Both the position numbers and the translations under genes were made by a program. From positions 124,001-188,000 of the forward strand of contig JAOSJX010000023.1 of NCBI GenBank assembly GCA_027493875.1: a stretch of 64,000 nt of DNA, read 5' to 3'. The notes under the pieces were generated by a model. It did not search any database, had not been told where the DNA came from, and worked only from the letters and a program-made list of their open reading frames with translations. This stretch comes from Deltaproteobacteria bacterium. GTDB taxonomy: Bacteria > Lernaellota > Lernaellaia > JACKCT01. How positions within the stretch are numbered: the first letter of the stretch is position 1; each line of letters begins with the position of its first letter. Below are positions 18,610-29,603 of the stretch, in pieces.

Positions 18610-20403
18610 CCGCCGGTACCTCCAGGGTCGGGACGTTATGGCGGGATAACATGGACGCCAAAAATATGAACGGCGCGGGGCGGTTTTTCAAGGTGGCGTT
18701 GCGCGGGCCGACGGTCGTAATGCGGAAGACGCCCGTCGGCGCCGGGGAGATAGGAGGGTTGGGGTAGGGCCAGCCCCGCGAAACGGCTGACCACGGTCGC
18801 TTCCATGGAGGGGCCTTGGTAGTGAAACAGCCCACCGACCGTCTTGTCGATGTCGAACTCCATATTTTCCGGTCCGACGATTTTGCCGAACAGCCGCGTG
18901 AGCGGAGCGGCTAAAATTACGTGCGTTTCCGGCGGCGCCGGCAGCAGGTCTTTGGCGGCTCCGGAAATCAGAAAACGTGCACGTCGTCGGGGCGCAGGCA
19001 GGCAAGATAAATTTGCATCGCGTTGAGTTCGAGAAGGTTCCACGACACGGTTTCGCGGTCTTGGGGGATGGGTTCGGCGTAACTGAAAAGCACGGCGCTT
19101 CGTTCCCGCGGCAAGCGCGCGGCGACGCGCTCCGCCGTGCGGCGAAGGTCGGGCGCGGCATGTGGTCGGAGCGTCACAAGCCCGAAGCGCGCGGCGGCGA
19201 CTTTCCCGACGCTTCCCAGGAGCGGCGTGGTCCCAAAACGAAGATAGCTCGACAGCAAGGCGCCGAACGCGATGACCGCCACCAAGGCGACGGCCGGAAC
19301 AACGCGCGGTATTTTCGGCAAGGCGCCGAACGCCACACCGGTCGCGATGGCGACAAAGGGCAGAGCCCCGACGACATATTCAAGATCTTTTGTTGCGAAC
19401 CGGGAAAAGATCCAGCATGCCGCGAAATACGAGACCGCGAAGAAAAGCCGATACGGACCGAGGGATTTGCGGAGCGCGCACACGGCCATTCCCGCGAACC
19501 CCGCCGCCGCCAGCACGGTGGACATCGCGAGACGCGGGAAATCCGAATAGTAATAGTTGCCGGGGCGCGTCTGCCCGGCGTGCGCGCGGCCGACCAGATC
19601 GAGGGTGTGGTCGAGGTTGTATTGGAGGTAGCCGGCGTAATACGGCGCGGCGATCAGCGCCGCGAGAAGGGCGGCCCGGACCAGCGGCCCGGTGAGTTCA
19701 GGTGCGATCCGCGCGCCCTCGCGGCGCGCGCTCCACAAGCGGAATCCGAATGCGTAAAGCAGCGGCGGCGACAAAACAAACGGCGGCGTTCCGCGTTCCA
19801 AAAGAAGATCGGCGGCGATCAACAAGCCGAGAAGCACTCCCGTCCCGGCGCGGCGGCCGAGATCGGAGGCGACGAGGGCGTAGACGACGACGGCGACGGC
19901 CGCAACGTGGGAACGAACGTGGACGCGATCGTCGAGAAGTAGACGATGGACGGGTAGGCAAAAAAACAGGCGGCGGCGATCAGGCCGGCGATGTCTCCGT
20001 TCAGCCGTCTCGCGGCGCCGAAGCAGGCGAGTCCGCCGATCGCCATCCAGGCGATCGTAACGGCCCGGGCGGCAGCGGGCGATGGCCCTGTGACGAGCCA
20101 CACGGCTTCCCATATATCGAAGAGCAACGGCGGCGTGGTCGTGACGTGCTGAAATCCTAACAGGCGCTCGGCGTAAGCTCCGACGGTGTGGTCCTGGTGG
20201 ATCAGCCGAAAGCGGTGACGCAACCCGTTCTGGAGGTGGTCGGTTTCATCGTTGCCGGCGAGCTGCCGGTCGTGCGCGACCCATGCCGCGCCCATTGCCA
20301 CGTGAAAGAGCACGATCGCGGCGAGAATAAGCAAAGCCGGACGGCTCGCGGGCCGGTCGTTCTGAGCGAAGGGCGAAAGGGCGCGCGCGCCAGTAGCGCT
20401 CAT
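18602..20403 (-). CDS. GT39/ArnT-like integral-membrane glycosyltransferase (three frameshifts)
   Basis: The start is taken at ATG 20403 (MSATGARAL). The first transmembrane helix (LLILAAIVLFHVAMGAAWV) is followed by the catalytic-loop pattern GNDETDHLQNGL, the acidic motif of lipid-phosphosugar-dependent GT-C enzymes (PMT/ArnT, GT39/83). At least eight further hydrophobic helices follow. Frame changes near 19910, 18965 and 18755 have to be bridged. The C-terminus then reads RPAPFIFLASMLSRHNVP and stops on top of the next start. About 600 residues, typical for the group. It transfers sugars from polyprenyl-phosphate donors to lipids or proteins on the periplasmic side. Acceptor unknown. Confidence 0.7.
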
Positions 20404-20484
20404 CGCGGAGTACTTCCCCGAGGCCGTCTTGTTTCGCGAATCCGAGCGGCTACCATTTCCATGAGAATTCCCTATCATAGAGTC

Positions 20485-20973
20485 ATGGCGCAAGTCTTGT
20501 TGACCCTGATTATCGTCTTTTCGGCGTTGATGATCCTATTGACGCTGGCCGTGATGATTACCGGCTTATTGCGCCGGCGCGATGCTCTCCCGCCCGACAT
20601 GCTCGACGGCGACCTGCCGGGCGACGCGTCGTTTCGCGGCCACTATCTTGGGACCGTTGTCACGACGACCGGTAAGTCCTTTCGGGCGTCCGAGTTCCTG
20701 GCGCCCGGCAAGGGCGCGTTTTACGTGGACGCCAAAGGGGTCAATTTTCTTGTGGATCATTCGCGGCAACCGGTCCATCTGCCGTTTCACCGAGTAAATC
20801 GCGCTCGCGCCGAGCCGGATGGCACCGGCGCCGCGCGGCAGCTTCTGGCGGTCGATTGGACCGCCGGCGACAAGGCCTACACCTCGCATTTCGCGTTGGA
20901 CGACGCCGATCCGGCCGGATTTCTTCCGGCCATCGAGAAAGCCAGGATCGGCGCGTCGGGGAAAACGCTGTAG
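20485..20973 (+). CDS. small membrane-anchored protein of unknown function
   Basis: This intact 162-residue protein starts at ATG 20485; an in-frame ATG 20461 is possible. One N-terminal transmembrane helix (VLLTLIIVFSALMILLTLAVMITGLL) is followed by a soluble, beta-rich domain facing the cytoplasm or periplasm (SFRGHYLGTVVTTTGKSF, FYVDAKGVNFLVDH, FHRVNRARAEPDG). No family recognised. The ATG lies 82 bases from the divergent glycosyltransferase start and 20 bases separate its stop from the propeller-phosphoesterase gene, so it may lead that transcription unit. Confidence 0.6.
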   Translation: MAQVLLTLIIVFSALMILLTLAVMITGLLRRRDALPPDMLDGDLPGDASFRGHYLGTVVTTTGKSFRASEFLAPGKGAFYVDAKGVNFLVDHSRQPVHLPFHRVNRARAEPDGTGAARQLLAVDWTAGDKAYTSHFALDDADPAGFLPAIEKARIGASGKTL

Positions 20974-20992
20974 CGGTTTACGGAGGCGCATC

Positions 20993-23474
20993 GTGCTTGG
21001 GCGTCAGTGTCTTTTTGCTCTTGGAGTTCTCGCGTGCTTCCTCGGGTTGTCCTGCGGATCGGACGACCCGGCGAGCGACGAGGCCGGCGCCGTTTCCGGC
21101 GAGCCCGCCACCATGACCGCGCCGAAAGCCGAAGAGCCGGTGGCGGAAGACGAAGCTTTCTGGCGTCCGGGCGTCGCCGATCCGGGTGTTAATGTGCTTC
21201 CGACCGGCCGACTGGTGACACCGGCCGGCGATCTCGTCGGCGTGGCGAGTTTTCCGATGGATGTCGCCGTGAGTCCGGACGGCGCGACCGCGGTCGTCAG
21301 CACCGCGCGCAAACCGACCGTTCATGTGATCGACGTCGCGACGGGCACCGTGCGCGAATATCAAAATATTCCCCACGCGTTTTCCGGATTGATGTTTCAT
21401 CCCGACGGTGACCGCTTCTTTCTGTCCGGCGGCGCGTCGCACAAGATTCACGAGTTTACGCTCGCGGGCGGGCTGATTACGCAGGAGCGTATTTTCTCCG
21501 TTGACAATATGCCGTCCGGTCTCGCGCTGTCGCCGGACGGATTGACGCTCTACGCCGCGTGCTACATGGGAAAGCGTCTGGCCGAGATCGATCTCGCGTC
21601 CGGCCTCGAGACGGCGAGCTATCCGGTGCATCTTTTCCCGTACGACGTCGTTCTCTCCAACAGCGGGCGATACGCCTTTGTTTCGAATCACGGCGCGGAC
21701 TCGGTGTCCGTGCTCGATCTGAACGCCGGCGGTGCGGAGATCGAGACGGTTCCGGTCGGCGTTCATCCGGAGATGATGGCGATGTCGCCGGACGGCACGC
21801 GGCTTTACGTCGCCAACGCCGACAGCGACGACGTGAGCGTGATCGATACCGCGTCGTACAACACGGTCGACGTCTATCCGTTGCACCTGACACCCGACGA
21901 CCGGACGGGCGCGTCGCCGGTGGCGGTCGAGGTCTCGGCCGACGGATCGAGGCTGTACGTGACGTCGTCGAGCCTCAACTCGGTGGACATTCTGAACGCC
22001 GCGACGGGCGACGTGCTTGGGCGCCTTCCGACGGGATGGTATCCGACGAACGCGTGTCTCGACGAGGCCAACGGCCGGTTGTTCGTCACGAACGGCAAGG
22101 GCGTGGGGAGCGCGGGGCTCGGTCTCTACGATCAGTGGCAGGGATCGCTCTCCATCATCGACCTGCCGACCGCGCCGGAACTCGCCGACTACACCATTCA
22201 GGTTGAAGACAACGCGCGTTTTTCGCAGACGTTTTTCGATCTGTCGGGCGATATCGCGTCGCCGATTCCCACGGAGGAGGGTACGCCGTCCGAGGTCATC
22301 AAGCACGTCATCTTCATCCTTCGTGAGAACAAACTTTCGATCAGATTTTCGGCGAGTTGGAAGGCGTGGAGGCCGATCCGGGCCTGCTGAATTTCGGCGA
22401 GGCCGTTATGCCGAACGCGTACAAACTGCGCGCGCACGTACACCGTCCTCGACAATCTTACGCGGAAGGGGATACGAGCGTCCTCGGCCATCTCTGGGCG
22501 AGCTATTCGAACGTCAACGATCACGCGGAAAAGGCGTTTCTGGCGGGCGGGCTTTATCCGCTTCCCGACATGGACCCGGTGACGCGTCCGCCGAGCGGGA
22601 CGATTTTCAAAAATCTTCTCGACCACGGCGTGCCGTTCCGCAGCTACGGACAGATTATCGGCCTGGCCAACGATCTCGACCGCTTCCGGGCCTTACATCG
22701 ACTTCAAGTACGGCTTTTGGAACATGGCCATCAAAGACGTCGACAAAGTGGAAGAGATCTTCCGGGAGGTCGAGGCGGGCATCTTCGAGCCGTTCACCTA
22801 CATCGTGCTTCCGAACGATCACACGTACGGCAGCTCGCCGGGAACGCCGACGGCGCGTTATCTGGTGGCCGATAACGATGCGGCGCTCCGGCAAGATCGT
22901 CGAGTTCTTTTCAAACCGTGACGACTGGGAGGAAACCGCGATCTTCGTCGTGGAGGACGATCCGCAGTCGGGGACCGACCACGTCGACCCGCACCGCATT
23001 CCGGCGCTCGTGATCAGCCCGTGGGCGAAACGCGGCCACGTCAGCAGCGTGCTGAATTCGCAGGCCAACGTCTGGTCGACGATCGAACACCTGCTCGGCG
23101 TACCGCCGATGACGAAATACGACGAGTACGCGTCGCCCATGTACGACGCGTTCACGACCACGGCGGACACGACGCCGTACGAGGCGCTTCCCAATCCCAT
23201 CGAATTCGAGATCAATCCGGCCGGTTTACCTTTCCAGGCCTATTGCGAGGCGGCGGATTTTACGACCCCCGACGCCGTGCCGCGTTTGGGCGAAGTCTTG
23301 TGGGCGCTGACGCGGCCGGGCGAACCGTTCCCGCATCATCTGTCCGGGGCGGACGAGGAAGACGAAGAAGAAGAGCGCGAGGAAGCCGAGTTTTATCGGG
23401 ACCAGCTTGCCAAAGCGCTGGACTACGCGCGCCGGCACGGCCTCGAAGTGCGCGGCTACGATCTCAAACCCTAA
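20993..23474 (+). CDS. lipoprotein: YVTN beta-propeller fused to phosphoesterase (PF04185-like), several frameshifts
   Basis: GTG start with GGAGG seven bases upstream; lipobox CFLGLSC. Residues 60-400 form a YVTN-type beta-propeller (VSPDGATAVVSTARKPTVHVID, LSPDGLTLYAACYMGKRLAEID, MSPDGTRLYVANADSDDVSVID). The second half is an alkaline-phosphatase-fold phosphoesterase like phospholipase C and acid phosphatase AcpA. Key words are HVIFILRENK with DQIFGEL in the next frame, EGDTSVLGHLWASYS, LPNDHTYGS and VEDDPQSGTDHVDPHR. It ends in an acidic Glu-rich segment and YDLKP. Frames change near 22335, 22440, 22690 and 22890. Likely a surface or periplasmic phosphodi- or monoesterase, substrate unknown. 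A paralogue of identical architecture is at 26030-28523 on the other strand. Confidence 0.82.
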
Positions 23475-23603
23475 CGAGAGCGGTTCGCGGATATACGTAT
23501 CTTCTCAACAAACATGAGACGGACGCGGTCGACAGTTTTCAGTCAACGGTTAACAGCATTTTCCGGCGTTGCCGCGGCTTCCCGTTCGTGTGAGTTTTCG
23601 ACT

Positions 23604-23624
23604 GTTAACTTTGAACTGTGAACT
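23604..23624 (+). repeat. GTGAACT-type heptad repeat, 3 units
   Basis: Units GTTAACT, TTGAACT, GTGAACT in 7-base register, with degenerate relatives around 23536-23556 (AGTCAACGGTTAACAG). It lies in the 218-base spacer between convergent genes. Confidence 0.6.
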
Positions 23625-23692
23625 GTTCATCGGGGCGTACCGATCACCCGTCGAAGCGGTCGATGGACGGCGATGGAAATCCGTGAACAGCT

Positions 23693-24676
23693 TTAATTGT
23701 ACCAGTCGTCGAAGTCGAGTTCCTCGCGATTACGCCGGCCGCGCCGCGGCCGGCGCCGGCGCGGACGACCGGCGCCGCCGGGGTCTTCCAGTTCATCTTC
23801 AAGCTCCATGCGCCGAAGCCGGCGCCGCGATTTAATCGCCGAGATAATCACGGTGAGGATGAAAAGGAAGCTGGCGAATCCCCACACCACATCCCCTTCG
23901 ATGAATAGATGCACCCACGTGTAATTGCGCGTGAGAAAGTCGTCGAACTCCGTATTGAGATCGCGGACGGGGATGCCCGTCGCCGAGGCGACGGCCTCCT
24001 CGACGGATTCTCGGCGGCGCAATGCGTCGACGACCTTATGCACCGCTCCATGACGAAAAAGGAAGTCGACGAACGCCTGGCTTTCCAGATAGGCGATGCG
24101 CGCGCCGTCGCGGTCTTTCGGCCACGACCGCACCAGACGGCTGAGCGGGATTTTGCGTCCCGTCAAAACCGCGAGCGTCATCCGAAACGTCTTGCGGGAA
24201 TTCCACGGTTCGGAGAGGTGCTCGGCGATGCCTTCGTCCAGCCAGCGCGGCGTGCTCCGGCCCGCCAGGGCGCGGCCGAGGACGACGTGGCTCACTTCGT
24301 GTTTGAAAATCTGAAGGGGTTCCAGATTCCTCCCGTCTTCGAGCGCCGCGGACGGGGAGAGGAGGACGATCAGATTTTCCGCCGGAAACGCCGCGCCGAC
24401 GGACCATTCGGGCACGATCACGCGCGGTTGTGTGTGCTGATAAGTTTGGAGGTCCGGCGCGATGCGTACGGTGGTGCGCGCCTTGAAATCGAATCCGATC
24501 AGGTAGGTGACGTCCTCGCGGATTTTCTCGGCATGATCGGCCAGATAGGCCGCGGTCTTCTCATCGGCCGCCGCGTATTCGAAAAGGAAATGTGCCGTTT
24601 CGCGTTGTGCATATTCAACCTCGGCGAGGGCGGGGTACGCGATCACCAGAACGGCTATGGCCGGAAGCCAGCGCAT
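23693..24676 (-). CDS. peptidase MA-like (gluzincin) membrane metalloprotease
   Basis: This intact 327-residue protein starts at ATG 24676 (MRWLPAIAVLVIAYPALA, signal peptide). The zinc site is IFKHEVSHVVLGR (HExxH) with the third ligand Glu in RWLDEGIAEHLSEPW, the peptidase MA family layout. A C-terminal transmembrane helix (VVWGFASFLFILTVIISAI) is followed by a short, very basic/acidic cytoplasmic tail rich in Arg. The catalytic domain is therefore periplasmic. Substrate unknown. Its start overlaps the stop of the DUF167 gene (TGATG), completing a divIVA-DUF167-peptidase operon. Confidence 0.82.
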   Translation of the reverse strand: MRWLPAIAVLVIAYPALAEVEYAQRETAHFLFEYAAADEKTAAYLADHAEKIREDVTYLIGFDFKARTTVRIAPDLQTYQHTQPRVIVPEWSVGAAFPAENLIVLLSPSAALEDGRNLEPLQIFKHEVSHVVLGRALAGRSTPRWLDEGIAEHLSEPWNSRKTFRMTLAVLTGRKIPLSRLVRSWPKDRDGARIAYLESQAFVDFLFRHGAVHKVVDALRRRESVEEAVASATGIPVRDLNTEFDDFLTRNYTWVHLFIEGDVVWGFASFLFILTVIISAIKSRRRLRRMELEDELEDPGGAGRPRRRRPRRGRRNREELDFDDWYN

Positions 24677-24960
24677 CAGCGCCAAAGTTTCTCGACATCC
24701 GCCGCGCGAACGCCGGCGATATGAATGTCCTTCTCGCGGGAATATTGTCCTCGGACGATTTCGACGGCGGATTTGGCGACGCCCAGACTTTTCGCAAGAA
24801 ACCGAATCACATGCGCGTTGGCTTCGCCGTCGACGGGCGGGCTTGTGACGGCGATCTTCAGCCGGCCGCCGTGCTCGCCGAGGATCTTGTCGCGGGAGGC
24901 ACGCGGGGCCAGCCGAATCGAGAGCCATACGCCGTCGCCCTCGTCGCGGACGACGGGCAT
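24676..24960 (-). CDS. DUF167/YggU family protein
   Basis: A 94-residue protein (start ATG 24960) with the YggU signature: VWLSIRLAPRASRDKILGEHGGRLKIAVTSPPVDGEANAH then FLAKSLGVAKSAVEIVRGQ. The family (UPF0235) has a known fold but unclear function. It is commonly encoded beside YggT and DivIVA homologues, as it is beside divIVA here. Length normal, no interruption. Confidence 0.9.
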   Translation of the reverse strand: MPVVRDEGDGVWLSIRLAPRASRDKILGEHGGRLKIAVTSPPVDGEANAHVIRFLAKSLGVAKSAVEIVRGQYSREKDIHIAGVRAADVEKLWR

Positions 24961-24962
24961 TC

Positions 24963-25469
24963 TCAAGCCTTCTTGGCGAAGACGCGGACCTTGGACGACT
25001 CCGTGTCCTTTTCCTTCATCCGATCGCTGGTGGCTTCGAGCAACTGATCGTGCGCGTGAAGCACGGCGCGGATTTCCGTTTCGGCCTTGATGCGCTGGCG
25101 CTTCAATTCGGTGATGTCGTCTTGGAGGCGGTCGATCTCCTTGCGCGCGTTGTCGACCAGGCGCTCGGCGTCGAGCCGCGCCTCGGCCAGCATGATATCG
25201 GCTTCCTTTTGCGCGTTGATTTTGATTTCCTCGGTGATTTTCTGGGTGGAGACGATGGCGTCCTTGAGCACGCGCTCGTTGGCGTGCATCTCGGCGAGCT
25301 GCGCCTCGAGGTTGCGGATCTGCTCTTTCTGCGACTCGACGATCCGCAGGACCTCCTCATAATCGACGCGCGCGGTTTCGAGAAAACTGTCGACCTCCGC
25401 CGCGTCGTAAAATTTGCCCTTTTTCTTTTCGAATTGGTGCTGTTGAATGTCGAGCGGCGTGAGTTTCAT
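24963..25469 (-). CDS. DivIVA-domain coiled-coil protein
   Basis: The N-terminus MKLTPLDIQQHQFEKKKGKFYDAAEVDSFLE matches the lipid-binding DivIVA domain (T-P-x-DI-x-x-x-x-F, then GYD-x-x-EVD-x-FL, here FYDAAEVDSFL). The remaining 120 residues are heptad-rich coiled coil. DivIVA proteins bind negatively curved membrane and organise poles or division sites; in non-Gram-positive lineages the role is less studied. The gene is intact (168 residues) and separated by 2 bases from the DUF167 start. Confidence 0.9.
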   Translation of the reverse strand: MKLTPLDIQQHQFEKKKGKFYDAAEVDSFLETARVDYEEVLRIVESQKEQIRNLEAQLAEMHANERVLKDAIVSTQKITEEIKINAQKEADIMLAEARLDAERLVDNARKEIDRLQDDITELKRQRIKAETEIRAVLHAHDQLLEATSDRMKEKDTESSKVRVFAKKA

Positions 25470-25559
25470 GGCCGGCTCCCGGTCAAATGTTGACGTATCA
25501 GCGCGATTTTATACCAGATTTAGCAGTTCGGCTCAACTTAAAATAACCAAAAGACCGGT

Positions 25560-26033
25560 CTAGAGCTTGGACAACTCCGGCGCGAGCTTTTCCGCGGTGA
25601 CGAGAAGGGACTGGAGCGTCTTGAGAAAGGCTCCCTGCGAGAATCCGTCCTCGGTTGAAAAACTCTGCGATAACCGTACCTCGCCAGTGTCGCGAACCCA
25701 CTCGACCTTGGTGAGGCCCAGGCCGTAGTTGTAATCAGAAGCTTTTTCGCTTTTTCGGAAAACTGAGGGTCTTTTTTCCTTTATGACGGCCAGATCGAGG
25801 ACCGCGAAGTACAGGAAGTGCGTTTTGGGGTCCAGGCGCGCCATCATCGAAAACGCGCGGGAATCGGGAAACGACGCGGAGAAATTGAGCGCGCCGTCCT
25901 TTTCCTCGGTTTTGATGCCGGCGGCCTTGAAATAGGAATGGAGCGTTTCCGCCGTGAGTGCTCCGGCGGACGCCGGCGCGGCGATCGCGATAAGCGCGGC
26001 GGCGAGTATCGAGGCGACGCAACGGCGCGTCAT
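25560..26033 (-). CDS. exported YbjN-like domain protein
   Basis: A 157-residue intact protein with signal peptide VASILAAALIAIAAPASAGA. The mature region has the alpha/beta text of YbjN/secretion-chaperone-like folds: LHSYFKAAGIKTEEKDGALNF, then NYGLGLTKVEWVRDTGEVRLS and FLKTLQSLLVTAEKLAPEL. Such folds usually occur in cytoplasmic proteins; an exported version is less common. Its start overlaps the stop of the upstream phosphoesterase (ATGA), so it is translated with that lipoprotein and may assist it. Assignment to the fold is by pattern only. Confidence 0.5.
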   Translation of the reverse strand: MTRRCVASILAAALIAIAAPASAGALTAETLHSYFKAAGIKTEEKDGALNFSASFPDSRAFSMMARLDPKTHFLYFAVLDLAVIKEKRPSVFRKSEKASDYNYGLGLTKVEWVRDTGEVRLSQSFSTEDGFSQGAFLKTLQSLLVTAEKLAPELSKL

Positions 26034-28523
26034 TCGCTCTCCCCGAAACCGACGCTGATCGGCTCGATGCCTTTGGACAGCGCGAAGTCCGTCCATCGTT
26101 TTACCGCGGCCCGGTACGCCGCGACGTCATGCTCGATCTCCTCTTCCTCGCCTTCGTCCTCGCCGTCCATATTGTCCGGCCGATAATCCACCGAGAGGTG
26201 GAAAGGGAAGGGGACACCGGGTTTTTTTCAGCGCCCAGATGATCTCGCCCATGTTCGGCACCTGGTCCGGGACGTCCCAAATCTGCTTGGAGGACCAATC
26301 GGCCATGGGACCGCCGGCGGGGTTGTACTCAAGAGGGATGACGCGGGGCAACGCGTCATACGGTGTGTAATCCGGCGTCATCGTGAAGCAGTCGTACATC
26401 GGCGCCATGTCTTCGTCGTAATCGGTCATCGAATCGATGCCGAAAATGTGCTCGATGGTCAGCCACATACTGGACATGGTGTAAAGCGTATGGCTGACGT
26501 AACCGCGCTTCGCCCAGGGACTGACAACGACCCCCGGCGACCGGTGCGTGTCGACATGGTCGGCGCCGGACTGCGGATCGTCTTCCATGATGAAAATCGC
26601 GGTTTCGTTCCAGTGTTCGGAATGGCTGACGTAGTCGACGAGTTTTCCGAGAGCCGCGTCGTTGTCGGCGACCATGTAGTCGGGCGTCGGTGAGCCGGGG
26701 TCCGTTCCGTTGGTATGGTCGTTGGGGATGGAGATGTAGACGAAGGGCGGCCAAATCCGGCTTTCATTTCATTGATAACAATGTCGATTTTCTTTTCGTC
26801 CGGGACGCCCTGGTTGTAAAAACCATAGCGGATGCTGACGTAGGGGAAGAGGCGCTCCATGTTCGTGATGGTATTGACGACCTGGCCGTAGCTGCGGAAT
26901 TCGATGCCGGCGTCGAGAAGGTGCTCGAAAATGTTTCCGCTGGCGGCTTGACCGGCGGCTTCCAGCTCGCCGATCTCGCCCGGCCACCCGCGCACCTTGT
27001 GGGCTTTTTCCATGAAGTCGTTGCAAACGAGCGACGTCGCCCAAAGGTGGCCCATCAGCGACGCTTCGCCTTCGGCGTAAAGTTGTCGCAGTTCACGAAC
27101 TGCTGCGCCAAGGCGCGAAAGTTCCGCGTGGGGTCGCCGCAATAAATGCACAACTCCGGATCGCCCTCCGTGCCGGGGACGTCTCCGAATACCTGATCGT
27201 AGGTCTTGTTTTCCTTCATGACGAAAATAACGCGCTTGATCTGCTCGGAGGGGACGCCGCGTTCCGTCGGGATCGGCGACTCGAAGTCCAGGTCGAGATA
27301 AAATTTGGCCGTCCGCTGGTTGTTTTCGTAAACCGTGGCCGACAACGCCGCGTAATCCTCGGTCGCCGGACGATCGAAAACCGACAGCGAGCTTTGCGAA
27401 TCCTCGTCGTCCCCCGGACCCGTTCCGGTTCCCCGGCCGTTCGCCACGATGATCGTGCCGCTCGCCTCGTCGACGCCGACGGCGGTGGGGTACCATGCGG
27501 TGGGAATAAACGCTTCCAGGGTGTCGGTCGTCGTGTCGATCACCGCGATCGCGTTCTGGCCGGAGCAGGCGACGTAGAGCAGGTCGCCGTCCAAGGCCAT
27601 GTGCGTCGGGAAGTAGCCGAAATACTCGTCCGGCCCGCCGAGATCGATCACCTCCGTCACGGTGTTGTCCGCCGGGTCGATGATGCTGACGGTGTCCGCG
27701 TCGGCCGAGGCGACATAAACTTTCCCATTATGAAAGATGATCCCTCGGGATTCTTGCCGACGGAAATCGTATCGACGACCTGGCTTGTATTCGTATTGAC
27801 GACCGTGACGCTCTCGCCGCCGATGTTCGTCACGTAAGCGCGCGAACCGGAGGCGTTGAGCGCGATGTCGTAGGGAAATAAGCCGGTCGTCCAACGGCGG
27901 ATCACCGAACCGGTCACGGTGTCGATCGCGTAGAGTTCGCGACCCCACATCACCGCGACGTAGAGCGTTTGCTCGTCCGGCGAGAGGACGACCGCGGTGG
28001 GATAACCGTAAAGTTGGATCGTGTTGGACAGCGTCAGTTCGCCGCCGGTGACTTCGATTTCGAAGACGTCGTTGGCCCCGCCGCCCCCAACCCACATTTT
28101 GTCGCCGGCCGCGTTGAGGACGAGGCCGTTGAACGCGCCGTCGAGAATGAGCGTGTCGGAAACGGTGAGCGTGTCGAGGTCGAGCGCGACGACACGGCGG
28201 TCCGCCATGGACACGTAGTAGGCGTACTCCCCGTCGGGCGACGTCACGATCTTGGTCACGAATCGCGGCGACGCGAGTTGATTGCCCTGCGGCGTGATGA
28301 GACGGCCGTTGGCGATAATGATCGAATCGTCGATGACGGTGCCGACGGGAAGGTCGGCGCCGGGTTCGGGATTCGGAGCCCCGGGAGGCGGCGCGAACGA
28401 CGCATCGGCGACCCGGGCCGTCGGTTCCGGCTCGCCGGTGTCGCCGCCGTCCGTGCCGCAACCAATGATGGGCGCTCCGCCCAAGGCCATTGCCACTAAG
28501 AGGACCGTGATTTTTCGGCGCAT
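26030..28523 (-). CDS. second YVTN-propeller phosphoesterase lipoprotein (several frameshifts)
   Basis: ATG 28523 with GGAGG upstream; lipobox APIIGC. The propeller repeats read TSPDGEYAYYVSMADRRVV, LSPDEQTLYVAVMWGRELYAID and LNASGSRAYVTNIGGESVTVV. The phosphoesterase half has IKRVIFVMKENKTYDQVFGD, EGEASLMGHLWATS, IPNDHTNGTDPGS in another frame, and MEDDPQSGADHVDTHR. After a frame change near 26225 the C-terminus becomes VPFPFHLSVDYRPDN, a Glu-rich stretch and VGFGESE, collinear with the paralogue at 20993-23474. Other frame changes lie near 27735, 27100 and 26760. About 830 residues. The function is probably the same as the paralogue's: an extracytoplasmic phosphoesterase of unknown substrate. 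Confidence 0.82.
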
Positions 28524-28554
28524 CGCCGCCTCCGCGAAGATTGGCGATAACGTA

Positions 28555-29498
28555 TCAAGGGGCCGCGCGCGAAACAAGTTGGGCACGCAACGCGGCATTT
28601 TCTTCCGCCCACGCCCGGCGGGCCTCGGCCAGCGCGGCATCGTCAAGATAACCGATTTGCCACGCGAGGATCAGGCCGTACCGGCGGCCGAAGAGGGCGA
28701 GGGCTTCACGGGGGGCGCGAAAATCGTCCCGCCGAACGTCGTCGGGACCGTCGATCCCAGCGAGATACGGCCCGAGAGGGGAGTCCGGCGGTTCCGCATG
28801 AAATTCATTGCGTGTTTCGAAAAGAAGCAGGCCGTCGTCGAGGGCGAGCAGGCGGTTATAAACCACGGCGCGCGCCTCGGCCGGGCGGTCGCCCCGGACC
28901 GCGATTTCGACGCCCGCGATGTCCACCAGGAGCAGGTAGTTCAAATCCCGTTCGGTGCGAAGGCGCTTGGCCGCAATATCGACGAACCGCAGCCGCCCGT
29001 CGTTGTTGTAAAGGTCGCGGCCGTCCACGAGCAGGTGCGTGAAATGCGGGTCGTCGAGGGATCGCGTTTTTCCTTCGGCGAGATGGCTTTCCAGATTGGA
29101 CGCGGCTCGGCTCGCTTCCACGGAATTGCGCGGTGGTAGCCGGATTGGGTTTCTCGTGGGTCCTTTCCGCGCACGGCGGCGAAAGGCCGCGCGCTCCCGG
29201 TGGCCGCGACGCACAGTTCCGGCCGCACGTGACGCAGGTGCTGGGCGATTTCGCGGGCGAGTTCTTCCTCGAGGTCCGGGAGCGGGGCCGGAATGTCCCG
29301 GCTCTCCACCGCGAGTTCGAATCCGGTGCCGTACCCTCGGCTGAGGACGACGCTCTCCGGCGCGAGGACGAGAAGGGCACTTTTCTCGGACTGCTCGAAC
29401 GCGACGAGATGGCGCATGTAAGACATCGGCCTCGGCCCGCAAGCCGAGAGGATCATCGGGAGAACAACGATGACGGCAGGACGAAGCGGGTGGCGCAT
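28555..29498 (-). CDS. lipoprotein of unknown function (one frameshift)
   Basis: ATG 29498 starts MRHPLRPAVIVVLPMILSAC, a clear lipoprotein signal with lipobox ILSAC. The mature protein (about 295 residues) is alpha/beta in character, with LLVDGRDLYNNDGRLRFVDI and VVYNRLLALDDGLLLFETRN. One frame change near 29120 joins IPWKRAEPR to the reading ending in LVSRAAP. No family recognised. A separate transcription unit upstream of the phosphoesterase start on the opposite side is unlikely, as both lie on the minus strand with 31 bases between. Confidence 0.55.
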
Positions 29499-29603
29499 GG
29501 CGGTATTATAAGGAGCGAAGAGCCTCGTTGAAACAAGGAGGGCGGGACGGTTGGGCGGTATTGGCAATTACGCGGTCATTTTTTAATATCACGGCTCAGG
29601 TCC

